Translations under genes and position numbers: made by a program
Assembly (NCBI GenBank): GCA_938020505.1
Contig: CALIHR010000025.1
Span: 75,411-139,410 of the forward strand
Length of the DNA: 64,000 bases
Reading direction: 5' to 3'
From: an uncultured Actinobaculum sp.
Lineage (GTDB): Bacteria > Actinomycetota > Actinomycetes > Actinomycetales > Actinomycetaceae
Notes under the pieces: model-generated
Told to the model about the DNA's origin: nothing
Database searches by the model: none
What the model saw: the letters and a program-made list of their open reading frames with translations, nothing else
Shown: positions 25,595 to 34,575 of the stretch, one piece after another
How the letters are laid out: each line of letters begins with the position of its first letter
Numbering within the stretch: the stretch's first letter is position 1

Positions 25595-28573
25595 TCAGCC
25601 TAGCTCCTCGACCTCGGATCCCGCCGGGGCCTCATCGGTTTCGGCTTTGGACGCCGGCCTGGCTTCAGTTGCCGAATCGGCGTCGGCCATGCGCATCGAC
25701 CCAGCTTCGGGCACGGGCGCCGACCCCGCTTCAGGCTTGGGCGTTGACCCTGCTTCGGGTGCCGCTTCGGGCTTGGCTTTGGACGCCGGCTTGGACTTCT
25801 TTGCCGGCTCCGCCTGGGTTTTCGCCTCGGCGGCAATGGGAGTCTTTGGCGTGATCGCGCGGCCCTTTTGCTTGTGGACCTTGCTCTTCTTCGGCGCCGC
25901 GGCGTCGTCTCTCTTCGTCGAATGCTTCGCGGCGGGGGAGGGCGCGCCCCTGCGCGGACCCTCGAAATCGGGGCGGCCGGTGCCGTGATCGACCGTTGGG
26001 CGTCCGAGCCCCTTCGCGAGGAGGGAGGAGCGCCCGGCTTGGAAGTCTGCGAGAACGTCCCGAACGCCGATCGCGCTCGCCTGGGGAGGCCGGTGGATGA
26101 CGTCGAGAACCGACAGGAGCGTGGAGACGAGCACTCCGGCGTTGCGATAGACGAGGTAGCGGCTGGTCCACTCCGGCCGGAACTTCTCTTTGTAGGAGCG
26201 CAGGCCCTTGAAGTTGTACGCGCGGTTGCCGAAGTCGTAGATGTAGCGCACGACTTTCTGTTTGCTTCCCGAATAGACGGCTCGCCCGGTGTTCGACAGC
26301 GGCGCCATTCCGAGGTTGTAGTACTCGTACCCGGCGTCGCGCGCCCATTCGATGAGGGAAATGAAGATTCCGTCCATCGTGCCTCCGGGTGCGTCCGGAC
26401 GAATGCGCATGAGATCGATAGACGCGACGTTCGGGCTGGCCGGCATGATTGAGGCGAAACCCTCGATCCGCTTCTCGTTGCGCACGACGGCGATGGGGGC
26501 TCGCCCAAGATAGGCCGGATCGAAGCGTCCCAGCGAGAATCCCATCTCTTCGCGTTTGCCGATCCAGGCGTCGGAGACGGATCGAACTTCTTCGAGGAAC
26601 TCTTGCGTGAATGGAGGTTCGATGAGCTCGAAATGAGTTCCCTTTTCCTCCATGCGGTTGCGCATGCGCCGGAAGATTTTGCCCTTGTTTCCGACGTTCG
26701 AATAGGTTCCCAAATTGAGCATCGCGTCTTCGCCGATCTTCACGAAGGTGAAGCCCTGATCGGCGCACGTGGCCAGGTACTTCGCCGAAAGCTCGTAGAT
26801 CGCGACGTTCATTCGGTGCTCTTCCGCCAATCGGACGAACTCGTCGATGGCCGCCTCAAAGGACTTCTCATTGCCGATTGGATCGCCCAAAATGATGAGA
26901 TTGTTGCGATGAGGGCGGTACAGGAGTGCGACGTCGCCCTTGGAGGAATAGAAGACGTGCTTGTCTCCGAGGAAGAAGAGATGCGAGTACTCGTTGCCGC
27001 CGTACTTGGCCAAAAACTCCTCGTAGCGGGCCACGTCTTCCTCCGTCGGCGGGGTGAATTCCAGGCGTCCCCCCCTGGAAAAGAGAATCGCCAGGGTCAG
27101 GACGACGCACAGGGCGCCGTAGAAGAAGGTGTGCCTCAGGGCCGTGCCGTGGTCTGGGAAGGGCCGCTCAATCTGGTGGTCGTGGTAGAGCCGCCACAGA
27201 AAGATCCCCAGCGGAATGCCCACGATCGTCAGAGCGGAGACGACGAAACCCCTGACCGTGAGCTTCAGGGGCGCTCGGTTGAAGGCGTTGCGCACCGAGA
27301 AGAGGATTGTGGAGAGCACCAAAAGGATAAGCGCCTCTTCCCAATCGAGGCCCTTTGCGATGGATGTGGCCGCCCCCGCCACCATGATCGTTAGGGAGAT
27401 TCCCCAGATTCTGGCGACTCGGGCGCGAATGCCTCGGGAAAGGATGATGAGCATGATCCCGATGAGCAGCGTCGTCATTCGCGACGCCTCAATGACGCCG
27501 TGGGGGACGATGTTGTTGAGTATGTCGAATCGTTTCGAAATGGCCGGGCTGAAAACCGAGATGATGAGGACGACGCCGGCGAGGAGCATCCCGATCCACA
27601 GGACGGTCACGAGGGTGTCCTCGCGCCTGCGCTTGTCCCCCAAACCGATCTTCGGCGCCAGCAGCTCGCTCGCACCGTAGAGGCTGGCGAGAATCCAGGG
27701 AATTGCGTAATAGCAAACGCGATAGACGATGATCGCCAGAAGAAGGCGCGTGGTGTCGTATCCGACGCCTTTGAAAAGGGTCGCCACCGTCAGATCGAAG
27801 GTTCCCAGCCCGCCCGGGATGAAGGATATGAGGCCCACCAGGGTGCCCGTCGAGTAAACGAACAGGGAAAGCCACAGATCCGCTTCGGGAATGAAGAGGA
27901 GAACGCACGCCCAGAAATACACGCCGGCGATGACCCAGTCGAAGAGCGAGGCGAAGGTCATCTCCGTTTTCTGCTTGAAGTTTTGCAGTGCGAAGGGGGA
28001 ACGGCTCAAGTCGATTTTGCCGATTTTGAGTTTCCCGCCCCAGAAGTAGAGCGGGATATAGAGGCTCATGACGAGCGGGACGATCCACAGGCCCCCGCGG
28101 TCGTATTTGATCGCAAAGGGAAGCGTGGCGACGAGCATGACGAACAGGCCGATGAGGTTGGACGCCCACACCGCCAGGGTGATCTTCAGCGCCGTGTCTT
28201 TGTCTGCGCCCGCCTTCGCGTAGTACTTTGCGCGAATCGTCCCTCCGGTCAAGCCTCCCAATCCCGCGAAGTTGTTGAAGGCCTGGGCCACCCACCCGAT
28301 TTTCAGGGAGGTCCGAATCGGTATCTTCACACCGAAATGACGCGAGGCGAAGATGTCGTAGGCGCCCGTCGCCGTGAAGGCCAGAGTCCCGCCGACGACG
28401 ATCGCAAGCAGGGTGGGGCGCGGAACCTCGGTGAAAAGCTCGGCCATGTTGGGGCCCGAGATCGTTTCGAATTCGCCGCGGGCAACGAGGAAAACGCCGA
28501 TCGCCATAAGCGTGTAGAACGTGTACCTCGCTACGCGCGGATGCGCTTTGACAACGTCAACGATCTTCTTCAT
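25595..28573 (-). CDS. mprF: MprF-type phosphatidylglycerol aminoacyltransferase/flippase
   Basis: This 992-residue protein starts at the ATG at 28573, preceded by GGAAAGG; the open frame continues 166 codons upstream but with only a TTG start. The N-terminal half has many transmembrane helices of the lysyl-phosphatidylglycerol synthase/flippase domain. The C-terminal half is the DUF2156 GNAT-like transferase (QGFTFVKIGEDAMLNL, NLGMAPLSNTGRAVYSG, FRPEWTSRYLVY). MprF transfers an amino acid from aminoacyl-tRNA to phosphatidylglycerol and flips the product, lowering surface charge and sensitivity to cationic peptides. There is no LysRS fusion. The last 110 residues are a low-complexity Lys/Ala/Glu/Pro tail with repeated PEAGS. 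The specific amino acid is not predictable. Confidence 0.9.
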   Translation of the reverse strand: MKKIVDVVKAHPRVARYTFYTLMAIGVFLVARGEFETISGPNMAELFTEVPRPTLLAIVVGGTLAFTATGAYDIFASRHFGVKIPIRTSLKIGWVAQAFNNFAGLGGLTGGTIRAKYYAKAGADKDTALKITLAVWASNLIGLFVMLVATLPFAIKYDRGGLWIVPLVMSLYIPLYFWGGKLKIGKIDLSRSPFALQNFKQKTEMTFASLFDWVIAGVYFWACVLLFIPEADLWLSLFVYSTGTLVGLISFIPGGLGTFDLTVATLFKGVGYDTTRLLLAIIVYRVCYYAIPWILASLYGASELLAPKIGLGDKRRREDTLVTVLWIGMLLAGVVLIISVFSPAISKRFDILNNIVPHGVIEASRMTTLLIGIMLIILSRGIRARVARIWGISLTIMVAGAATSIAKGLDWEEALILLVLSTILFSVRNAFNRAPLKLTVRGFVVSALTIVGIPLGIFLWRLYHDHQIERPFPDHGTALRHTFFYGALCVVLTLAILFSRGGRLEFTPPTEEDVARYEEFLAKYGGNEYSHLFFLGDKHVFYSSKGDVALLYRPHRNNLIILGDPIGNEKSFEAAIDEFVRLAEEHRMNVAIYELSAKYLATCADQGFTFVKIGEDAMLNLGTYSNVGNKGKIFRRMRNRMEEKGTHFELIEPPFTQEFLEEVRSVSDAWIGKREEMGFSLGRFDPAYLGRAPIAVVRNEKRIEGFASIMPASPNVASIDLMRIRPDAPGGTMDGIFISLIEWARDAGYEYYNLGMAPLSNTGRAVYSGSKQKVVRYIYDFGNRAYNFKGLRSYKEKFRPEWTSRYLVYRNAGVLVSTLLSVLDVIHRPPQASAIGVRDVLADFQAGRSSLLAKGLGRPTVDHGTGRPDFEGPRRGAPSPAAKHSTKRDDAAAPKKSKVHKQKGRAITPKTPIAAEAKTQAEPAKKSKPASKAKPEAAPEAGSTPKPEAGSAPVPEAGSMRMADADSATEARPASKAETDEAPAGSEVEELG

Positions 28574-28796
28574 ACGGCCTTTCCGTCCGTCTACACTCGA
28601 GTTTTCCGTTTTTCGGCGCCCGAGTCTTGCATCTGTCGTCGCCCGAGGGCTGTGGGCGGGCACGCCGCCCACAAGGCCAATGCCGCCCAAAAAGCCAATG
28701 CTACCCGAGAGCGCCGAGTACGCCATTCGATTTGGGCTCGCACCGACGGGCTTGGCGTCTGCCGTGCCTGTGGTGGAGGCGGGGCGCTCGGCGGTG

Positions 28797-28892
28797 GCCT
28801 TGGCGCCCGTGGTCTTGGTGTCTGTGCCCGTAGCGGCTTTGGCGCGCGTGGTCTTGGTGTTCGCGCCCGTAGCGGCTTTGGCGCCCGTGGTG
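28797..28892. repeat. 39-bp tandem repeat upstream of mprF
   Basis: Units at 28797-28835 and 28836-28874 differ at few positions, and a partial third starts at 28875. The period is a multiple of 3, so it would stay in frame if the mprF frame were extended upstream, encoding AATGANTKTTRAK-like units on the minus strand. It belongs to a gene-poor 1.2-kb stretch (28574-29740) in which I see no supported gene. Confidence 0.75.
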
Positions 28893-29184
28893 GCTTCCGT
28901 GTGCTTCAAACTCAAACGAGGCGGCTTCGACGGGTGACGGAAATCGCGCCTGTTGCCGCTGCCGGATTGCGTCCCGCGGTTGCTGGGTTGCGTGCTGCGG
29001 TCGGCGTCGGACGGCGTTCGATTAAGCCTGCGTTCGTTAGCAGGCCGCGTTCGGGTAGGTGACGGTTCCAATCCTTCGCTCGCTTGTCATCGCTCTGCGC
29101 ATCTGGGTTATGGCTCTGCTTACTATGACGGCAGATCCTGGGAGCTTTCTGATGGTTGTGCTGCGATCGGCAGTCGATGAGGAC

Positions 29185-29304
29185 GGCTGCGTTGAGAGCG
29201 GCTGCGTTGAGATTGGCTGTATTGCGAGCGGCTGCGTTGAGATTGGCTGTATTGCGAGCGGCTGTATTGCGAGCGGCTGCGTTGAGAGCTGCCGTGTTGC
29301 ACTC
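29185..29304. repeat. eight 15-bp tandem units (pentapeptide period)
   Basis: Eight contiguous 15-bp units run from 29185 to 29304. The first seven are of three kinds: GGCTGCGTTGAGAGC, GGCTGCGTTGAGATT and GGCTGTATTGCGAGC. The eighth is divergent. Read on the minus strand they give pentapeptides such as ANLNA, AARNT and AALNA, resembling pentapeptide-repeat proteins, but the surrounding frame does not look like a protein. A decayed pentapeptide-repeat gene or a simple satellite are both possible. Confidence 0.8.
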
Positions 29305-29740
29305 GGCGCAAAAATACGGTGATCCGGCACGCCCAATTTCGGTTCGGCGTCGTCGGAGTTCGACGTCGTCGGGCGGACGCGGCGGACGGACTGCGACCGC
29401 TTTGCCGGCGTCGTCCTGGGACCCTGCGGGCGTCGCTCTGGGGCTTTGCCGGCGTCGTCCTTTCCTTTGTTGAGAATGCCGCACAGCGTTGGAGGTCCTC
29501 CTGGGAGCGGGGCGCTAGCACGTTGTGTGGAGTTTGGCCAATAGCGTGATCGCGGGTCTGTAGAAGCCCAAATGCCTTGCAATTACTCATACCGTAGATG
29601 GACTTTGAGGCCTAAAAGTTACGCATCTCACTTAAAACGCGCCACTTAATGCCCGAATTTACGCCAGTTTGCCGTGAAATCCGCTAGATTACTGAAGTAG
29701 TGGCCCATCCGGGCCCTTCACTTCAACGAAAGGTATGGGT

Positions 29741-30025
29741 ATGTCCATCAACCGTACTGAACTTATTGCCAAAATTGCCGAGAAGGCGAATCTGTCGAAG
29801 ACGGACGCCGACAAGGCCGTTGCCGCGCTCCAGGACGTCTTGGTCGATTCGCTCTCGAAGGGCGAGGCGGTCAAGATTACGGGCCTTCTGGCTGTGGAGC
29901 GCACCGAGCGCGCCGCCCGCAAGGGGCGCAACCCCCGCACCGGCGAGGAAATTCAGATTCCGGCGGGTTACGGCGTCAAGCTGACCGCCGGCTCGGCCCT
30001 GAAGAAGGCCGTGACGGAAGAATGA
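29741..30025 (+). CDS. HU-family histone-like DNA-binding protein
   Basis: This 94-residue protein is a compact HU: N-terminal helices MSINRTELIAKIAEKANLSKTDADKAV, the beta-arm GRNPRTGEEIQIPAGY with the conserved RNPxTG, and a basic C terminus. HU dimers bend and coat DNA. The ATG at 29741 is preferred over the one at 29735, because GAAAGG (29728-29733) is seven bases upstream of the former and one base from the latter. It stands alone, followed by repeats and a terminator. Confidence 0.95.
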   Translation: MSINRTELIAKIAEKANLSKTDADKAVAALQDVLVDSLSKGEAVKITGLLAVERTERAARKGRNPRTGEEIQIPAGYGVKLTAGSALKKAVTEE

Positions 30026-30058
30026 TCGCGGGCTAGGCTTGCGGTCTCGCAGGCTGGA

Positions 30059-30115
30059 CTTGCGATCCCGCGAGTTTGGGTCGCAGTTTCATAGCTTGGC
30101 TTGCGATCCCGCGAG
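30059..30115 (+). repeat. 16-bp direct repeats downstream of the HU gene
   Basis: CTTGCGATCCCGCGAG occurs exactly at 30059-30074 and 30100-30115, with a degenerate copy near 30039. The stretch 30026-30283 contains no gene that I can support. Confidence 0.6.
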
Positions 30116-30283
30116 CTCGGGTTGTAAAGCCGATTTTTCCACCGCGAGTAGAGGCCTCGAGCGTCGACTGGCGATCTTGCGCGTTGATTGAGAATGCCGT
30201 CGGCGTAGAGGCCGTTGCCACGAAACCATTGACGTGTCCGTGAATAAAAGCCGCCGTTGAGCGGCATTGCTCTGAAAGGAGCC

Positions 30284-30320
30284 AATGGGGTCCGGGTCTG
30301 GTCCGGGCCCCATTTTAATT
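30284..30320 (+). terminator. Rho-independent terminator
   Basis: AATGGGGTCCGG (30284-30295) pairs with CCGGGCCCCATT (30303-30314) with one wobble and a seven-base loop, followed by TTAATTTT. It lies about 260 bp after the HU stop and before the HNH gene's promoter, so it insulates the two. Confidence 0.75.
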
Positions 30321-30483
30321 TTGAGGGCCTTTTGTCGGCTTTGGGTGCCTTTTGTCGGCGGGTTTTGGTTTGGGGGCGGGGCGGGGCGCCTGCTTGGGCG
30401 GTGCTCGGGGCGGTCGCTGATTAATTTCTTCCTAAAGTTCAACTTTTACTTTATATTTAGCGGAAAATCGTTCGAACAAAAAC

Positions 30484-30515
30484 TTGACATCATCTCTGTT
30501 CTATTCTAGAATAGA
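30484..30515 (+). promoter_or_regulatory. near-consensus promoter with palindrome over the -10 box
   Basis: TTGACA (30484-30489), a 17-bp spacer and TAGAAT (30507-30512) form an almost perfect sigma-70-type promoter. A perfect 16-bp palindrome, TCTATTCTAGAATAGA (30500-30515), overlaps the -10 box and would be a natural repressor operator. The ATG of the HNH gene is 43 bp downstream of the -10 box. Confidence 0.85.
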
Positions 30516-30555
30516 GACGAAAGATGAAAGCCTGAGACAGAAGGAGGCTGCTGGC

Positions 30556-32235
30556 ATGAACCCCGACGTCGGCATTCTTGGCGTTGCGCCCGCTCGGGGC
30601 GGAGCGCCTGCGCCTGCCTTCGGCCTGCGCGATGGAAGAAGGGGTCGCGTCTCGGTTGTCGAAGAGGGGCGAGGATTTGCCGAGTGCCTTGCGGGGTTGG
30701 AAGCGCTTGTCTCTGAACTGGGGGAGAAGGACGCTTCGGGATTGCCCGACGGGCAACTTCTGTCGGGTGCGCAGGCGCTGGCCAAACTCGCCTCTCGCTT
30801 AAGCGCTGTGCGCGGACAGATGCTCGTTGCCATCGACGAGAGGCGCAGCTGGCGATCTTCGGGGATGCGTACGCTCATTCAATGGAACGAGAGGGCGTCT
30901 GGCCAGTCGCCGAAGGCCGCCACGAGGGAAATCAAGCGAGCCCACGCTTTGGAAGAGGATTTGCCCGTCCTGTCGAGAGCGCTTAAATCCGGCGAGATTT
31001 TTGCTGAGCACGTCGACGTCGTCCGCAAGGTCTTTTCCACTCCGCCCCTGAAGGAGGCCGTGAACGACGAAGGAGTTCAAAAGGAATTCGTTTCCTGGGC
31101 GAAACAATGCGGAACCCGGGAATTCGAGCGGCGGGTCAGGGCCCGTGCCTTGAGGAACGATCCAGCTTTGGGCGTCAAGCTTGAAAAGTCGGAGGCGAAA
31201 GACGAGCGGGTCGCTTTCGCTCCCGAGGGGTTCGGCATGCGTGTCACCGGGTGGCTTTCGAGCGAGACGTCCGCAATCTTGGACACCGCGTTGAGTGCCC
31301 TAATGGGGCGCAAGGGCGTGGACGATACGAGAACCTTGCCTCAGCGTCGCGCCGGGGCGTTGGTTGAGATGGCCAGCCTCAAGCTTGACGAGGGCAGCCT
31401 GGGCAGGGGCGCAAGAATTCGCCCGCACCTGTCCGTTCACGTGCCTTTGGCAACGCTTGTGGGGGCGGAAAGGGCCGCTCGACCGTGCGCATCTCTGGAC
31501 GTCGGCCTTTCTTCGGGCGAGCCCGACGCCGAAAACAGGGGTGGCGCCGAGAAGAGGCCCATAGGGGAAATCGGAGAGGGGTCGGGCCCTGTGCGCCCCG
31601 AGCTTGAAATTGGATCGATGGAAAGAGTCGAGTTGCTCGAAGGGCGGATCCGACCGTTAGGGGAAATGCGGCAAACAGAAGGGCGGAAACGCGATAGACG
31701 TTGCGAAAACGGCAGCGGGCAGGGGCGCATCGGCCGTTGCCTCGATCGGGTTAGTGAAGAAAGCCGGGAGCTTGGAAAACTTCTGGTGGTGATGCCCGCC
31801 GCCATGGACTTAACCGCTTTGAAGGGGCTTGAACCGGCGACGCTGGACGACGGCTCCGCTTTGTCGATGACCCAGTTGGCGAGGTTGATGTGCGACTCGG
31901 CGGTCTCCCGCGTCGTGTTCTCGTCAAACGGCGAAGTGATCGACGTCGGACGCGAAAAACGTCTGTTCACACCGGCGCAGACCAGAGCCGTCATCGCCAG
32001 AGATCGAACCTGTCGATACCCGGGGTGCTCGGACACGATTGCCCACGGTCAGATCCATCACGCCCTGCCCTGGCAAGCGGGAGGCGGCACCGATCTCGCC
32101 AACGCCGTTCTGCTGTGCTGGCATCATCACAGCCTTGTCCACCGTGAGATGGTCACGATCTCCCACCACGACGGAGGGTTCGTGTTCAGCAGAAAAGACG
32201 GGACGGTGATAGGCGTGCGTCGCAACGGAACGTGA
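30556..32235 (+). CDS. DUF222 and HNH endonuclease domain protein (13E12-like family)
   Basis: This 559-residue protein starts at the ATG at 30556 with AAGGAGG upstream; the open frame to 30484 is the promoter, not coding. The N-terminal 330 residues match DUF222 (ERRSWRSSGMRTLIQWNERASGQSPKAA, LPQRRAGALVEMA). A variable, charged region (about 300-420) is followed by an HNH nuclease fold: RTCRYPGCSDTIAHGQIHHALPW, NAVLLCWHHHSLVHR. Such proteins are multicopy in many actinobacteria and often associated with mobile DNA; their role is not established. The strong, palindrome-covered promoter suggests tight control. Confidence 0.88.
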   Translation: MNPDVGILGVAPARGGAPAPAFGLRDGRRGRVSVVEEGRGFAECLAGLEALVSELGEKDASGLPDGQLLSGAQALAKLASRLSAVRGQMLVAIDERRSWRSSGMRTLIQWNERASGQSPKAATREIKRAHALEEDLPVLSRALKSGEIFAEHVDVVRKVFSTPPLKEAVNDEGVQKEFVSWAKQCGTREFERRVRARALRNDPALGVKLEKSEAKDERVAFAPEGFGMRVTGWLSSETSAILDTALSALMGRKGVDDTRTLPQRRAGALVEMASLKLDEGSLGRGARIRPHLSVHVPLATLVGAERAARPCASLDVGLSSGEPDAENRGGAEKRPIGEIGEGSGPVRPELEIGSMERVELLEGRIRPLGEMRQTEGRKRDRRCENGSGQGRIGRCLDRVSEESRELGKLLVVMPAAMDLTALKGLEPATLDDGSALSMTQLARLMCDSAVSRVVFSSNGEVIDVGREKRLFTPAQTRAVIARDRTCRYPGCSDTIAHGQIHHALPWQAGGGTDLANAVLLCWHHHSLVHREMVTISHHDGGFVFSRKDGTVIGVRRNGT

Positions 32236-32338
32236 ATGGAATATGGCGACGCCGATTTTGAAGGGCAGGCTTGGTGTGTGGGACACGTCCCGGCGGAGGG
32301 GTGAGCGTGCCGTGGCGGGCGGGGTTAAGATCGTCCCT

Positions 32339-32665
32339 ATGAGTACACTGCCTCCCGAACCGCCGCGCGGCCCAGAAAGCCCGGAGACCGCGGGTTCCCC
32401 AAGCGTCGACGTCCTCGAACGCGAGCAGGAGCAGCACAGCCCCGGCGACGACGAGCGCTATGCGCACTACGTTCGCAAAGAGAAGATCACCGAATCGGCC
32501 CTGTCCGGCCAGCCGGTGGTGGCGCTGTGCGGGAAAGTGTGGACTCCCTCCCGGGACCCCGAGAGATACCCCGTGTGTCCGACATGCAAGGCCATTCGCG
32601 ACGAGCTTGGCAAACAGGGCTCCTCGTGGCCTTTCGGCCCCGACGTCCCCGGGAACGGGAAGTGA
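32339..32665 (+). CDS. DUF3039 family protein
   Basis: This 108-residue protein starts at ATG 32339. An acidic N terminus is followed by the family core RYAHYVRKEKITESALSGQPVVALCGKVWTPSRDPERYPVCPTCK. The CPTC plus an upstream Cys in ALCGK suggests a metal site. DUF3039 genes sit just before a DEAD/DEAH helicase in many actinobacteria, and here the two overlap by 4 bp (GTGA). Function unknown; a nucleic-acid-related role is inferred from the neighbour. Confidence 0.88.
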   Translation: MSTLPPEPPRGPESPETAGSPSVDVLEREQEQHSPGDDERYAHYVRKEKITESALSGQPVVALCGKVWTPSRDPERYPVCPTCKAIRDELGKQGSSWPFGPDVPGNGK

Positions 32666-34407
32666 GCAGCCACCCCCTGCCGAAAACCGCTTCCGTCCAC
32701 GCCGCAGAGACGCTCTCGCCCGCCTTCCCGCAACGCGCGGCCTGGGGCACGGCGTCGTCCCTGCGGGCATGGCAGGCCGAGGCGCTCCAGGCGTACATGG
32801 CAAGCCAGCCGCGGGACTTCCTTGCAGTGGCGACGCCCGGAGCGGGGAAGACGACCTTCGCCCTGCGCATTGCGACAGAGCTCATGGCCAAAGGCGCAGT
32901 CCGGCGGGTCACCGTCGTGTGCCCCACAGAGCATCTGAAGACGCAGTGGTCGGAATCGGCCGCGCGCGTCGGGCTCACGCTCGACCCCGACTTCACGAAC
33001 GCGCAAGGCGAAGAAGGCAGCTTCTTCGACGGAGTGTGCGTCACGTACGCGCAAGTCGCGGCGAACCCGGGGCTTCACAGGCGCCGCACCGCTGCCCGGC
33101 CGACCCTCGTCATCCTCGACGAGATCCACCACGGCGGCGACGCCCTCTCCTGGGGCGACGGCATACGCGAGGCCTTCCAAGGAGCGGCTCGGCGGCTCTC
33201 GCTCACAGGCACGCCCTTCAGGTCGGACGATTCGCCGATCCCGTTCGTCGAGTACGCCGACGACGGCGACGGCGTGCTCCGCTCCCGCGCCGATTACACG
33301 TACGGGTACGCCGAGGCGCTGCGCGACGGCGTGGTGCGGCCCGTCATGTTCCTCAGCTACTCGGGGCAGATGCGGTGGCAGACGAAGCAGGGCGACGTCG
33401 TCGAAGCGACCCTCGGCGAGCCCCTGACCAAAGACATGACCGGGCAGGCCTGGCGGACCGCGCTCAATCCCGCGGGCGACTGGATCCAGGCGGTCCTCGC
33501 CGCAGCAGACGAACGCCTGACCGCCGTGCGCAAATCGATCCCCGACGCCGGGGGCCTCGTCATCGCCACCGATCAGAAGGCCGCCCGTGCGTATGCGGAG
33601 AGGCTGGAGGGCATCAGCGGGCAGCGGCCCACGGTGGTGCTTTCCGACGACGCCGGCGCCTCCGACCGGATCGCCGAGTTCTCCGCCGGAGACGGGCGAT
33701 GGATGATCGCCGTGCGGATGGTCTCCGAGGGGGTGGACGTGCCCAGGCTCGCCGTCGGAGTGTATGCGACGTCGGCCTCGACCCCGCTGTTTTTCGCCCA
33801 GGCGATCGGGCGCTTCGTGCGCGCGCGCAAGCGCGGGGAGACCGCGACGGTGTTCCTCCCCTCCGTCCCGCAGCTTCTCGGGCTGGCCGCCGAGATGGAG
33901 GTCGAACGCGACCATGCGCTGGGGGAGAAACGAGACGACGGCGAGCTGCTTCTCGAGCGCGCCAATTCAGAGGAGCAGGCCAGCGACCAGCTCGCGTTCC
34001 CCGGCTTCGAGGCGCTGGAATCGGATGCGTCGTTCGACAGGGCGCTTTTCGACGGCGGCGAATTCGGGCTGGGCGCCGAGGCCGGATCCGACGAGGAAGC
34101 CGATTTCCTCGGGATTCCCGGGCTTTTGGAGCCCGAGCAGGTCACCACGCTTCTGCGCAAGCGCCAGGCGGCGCAGGCGGCCCAGCCGAAAAAGGCGGCA
34201 GTCAGCGATCCGCGGCGGCGGCGAGAGGTGCGCAAGGAGCTGACCTCGCTAGTCGCTGCTTGGGCGCAGAAATCGGGCCAGCCGCACGCGTTCGTCCACG
34301 CCGAGCTCCGCCGAATCTGCGGCGGGCCGGAGGTGGCGCGGGCCTCCGTCGAACAGATCGAATCCCGAATCGGGCAGGTGCGCCGATGGTTCGTGGGGCG
34401 GACGTAG
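32662..34407 (+). CDS. DEAD/DEAH-box helicase, DUF3039-linked
   Basis: This 581-residue superfamily 2 helicase has a Q-like N terminus (SLRAWQAEALQAYMAS), Walker A TPGAGKTT, the DEIH box in VILDEIHHGGD, LTGTPFRSDD (motif III) and MVSEGVDVPR plus QAIGRFVRARKRG (motifs V and VI). An acidic insert and a basic C-terminal region follow. The GTG start overlaps the DUF3039 stop. The helicase is widespread in actinobacteria at this position beside pncB and clpS. The substrate (DNA or RNA) is not known from the sequence. Confidence 0.9.
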   Translation: MSSHPLPKTASVHAAETLSPAFPQRAAWGTASSLRAWQAEALQAYMASQPRDFLAVATPGAGKTTFALRIATELMAKGAVRRVTVVCPTEHLKTQWSESAARVGLTLDPDFTNAQGEEGSFFDGVCVTYAQVAANPGLHRRRTAARPTLVILDEIHHGGDALSWGDGIREAFQGAARRLSLTGTPFRSDDSPIPFVEYADDGDGVLRSRADYTYGYAEALRDGVVRPVMFLSYSGQMRWQTKQGDVVEATLGEPLTKDMTGQAWRTALNPAGDWIQAVLAAADERLTAVRKSIPDAGGLVIATDQKAARAYAERLEGISGQRPTVVLSDDAGASDRIAEFSAGDGRWMIAVRMVSEGVDVPRLAVGVYATSASTPLFFAQAIGRFVRARKRGETATVFLPSVPQLLGLAAEMEVERDHALGEKRDDGELLLERANSEEQASDQLAFPGFEALESDASFDRALFDGGEFGLGAEAGSDEEADFLGIPGLLEPEQVTTLLRKRQAAQAAQPKKAAVSDPRRRREVRKELTSLVAAWAQKSGQPHAFVHAELRRICGGPEVARASVEQIESRIGQVRRWFVGRT

Positions 34408-34575
34408 AGCTCTCAGATCCGGCGTAAAATGCGGAGAGAAGCAGTCTTTTCGCGGGGGCGCGGGCAAGAAAACCGACCCATCGCGCATCGGCGGCCGAAG
34501 CCTGTGATGCGTGAGAGGGACCGGTGTTTGTGTCTATACGCTACACGAAACGCGGCCCCTTATGAGCAGCAAGCG

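Noticed and set aside
27500..29062. 520-codon open frame on the plus strand
   Set aside because: It is antisense to mprF and its repeats, with no domain or ribosome site; a GC-driven shadow.
28912..29484. Minus-strand 190-residue protein with pentapeptide-like repeats
   Set aside because: Only the eight 15-bp units look like pentapeptide repeats; the rest has no protein character or ribosome site, so it is listed as a repeat only.
30484..30555. TTG start for the DUF222/HNH gene
   Set aside because: That TTG is the first triplet of a TTGACA -35 box; AAGGAGG precedes the ATG at 30556.
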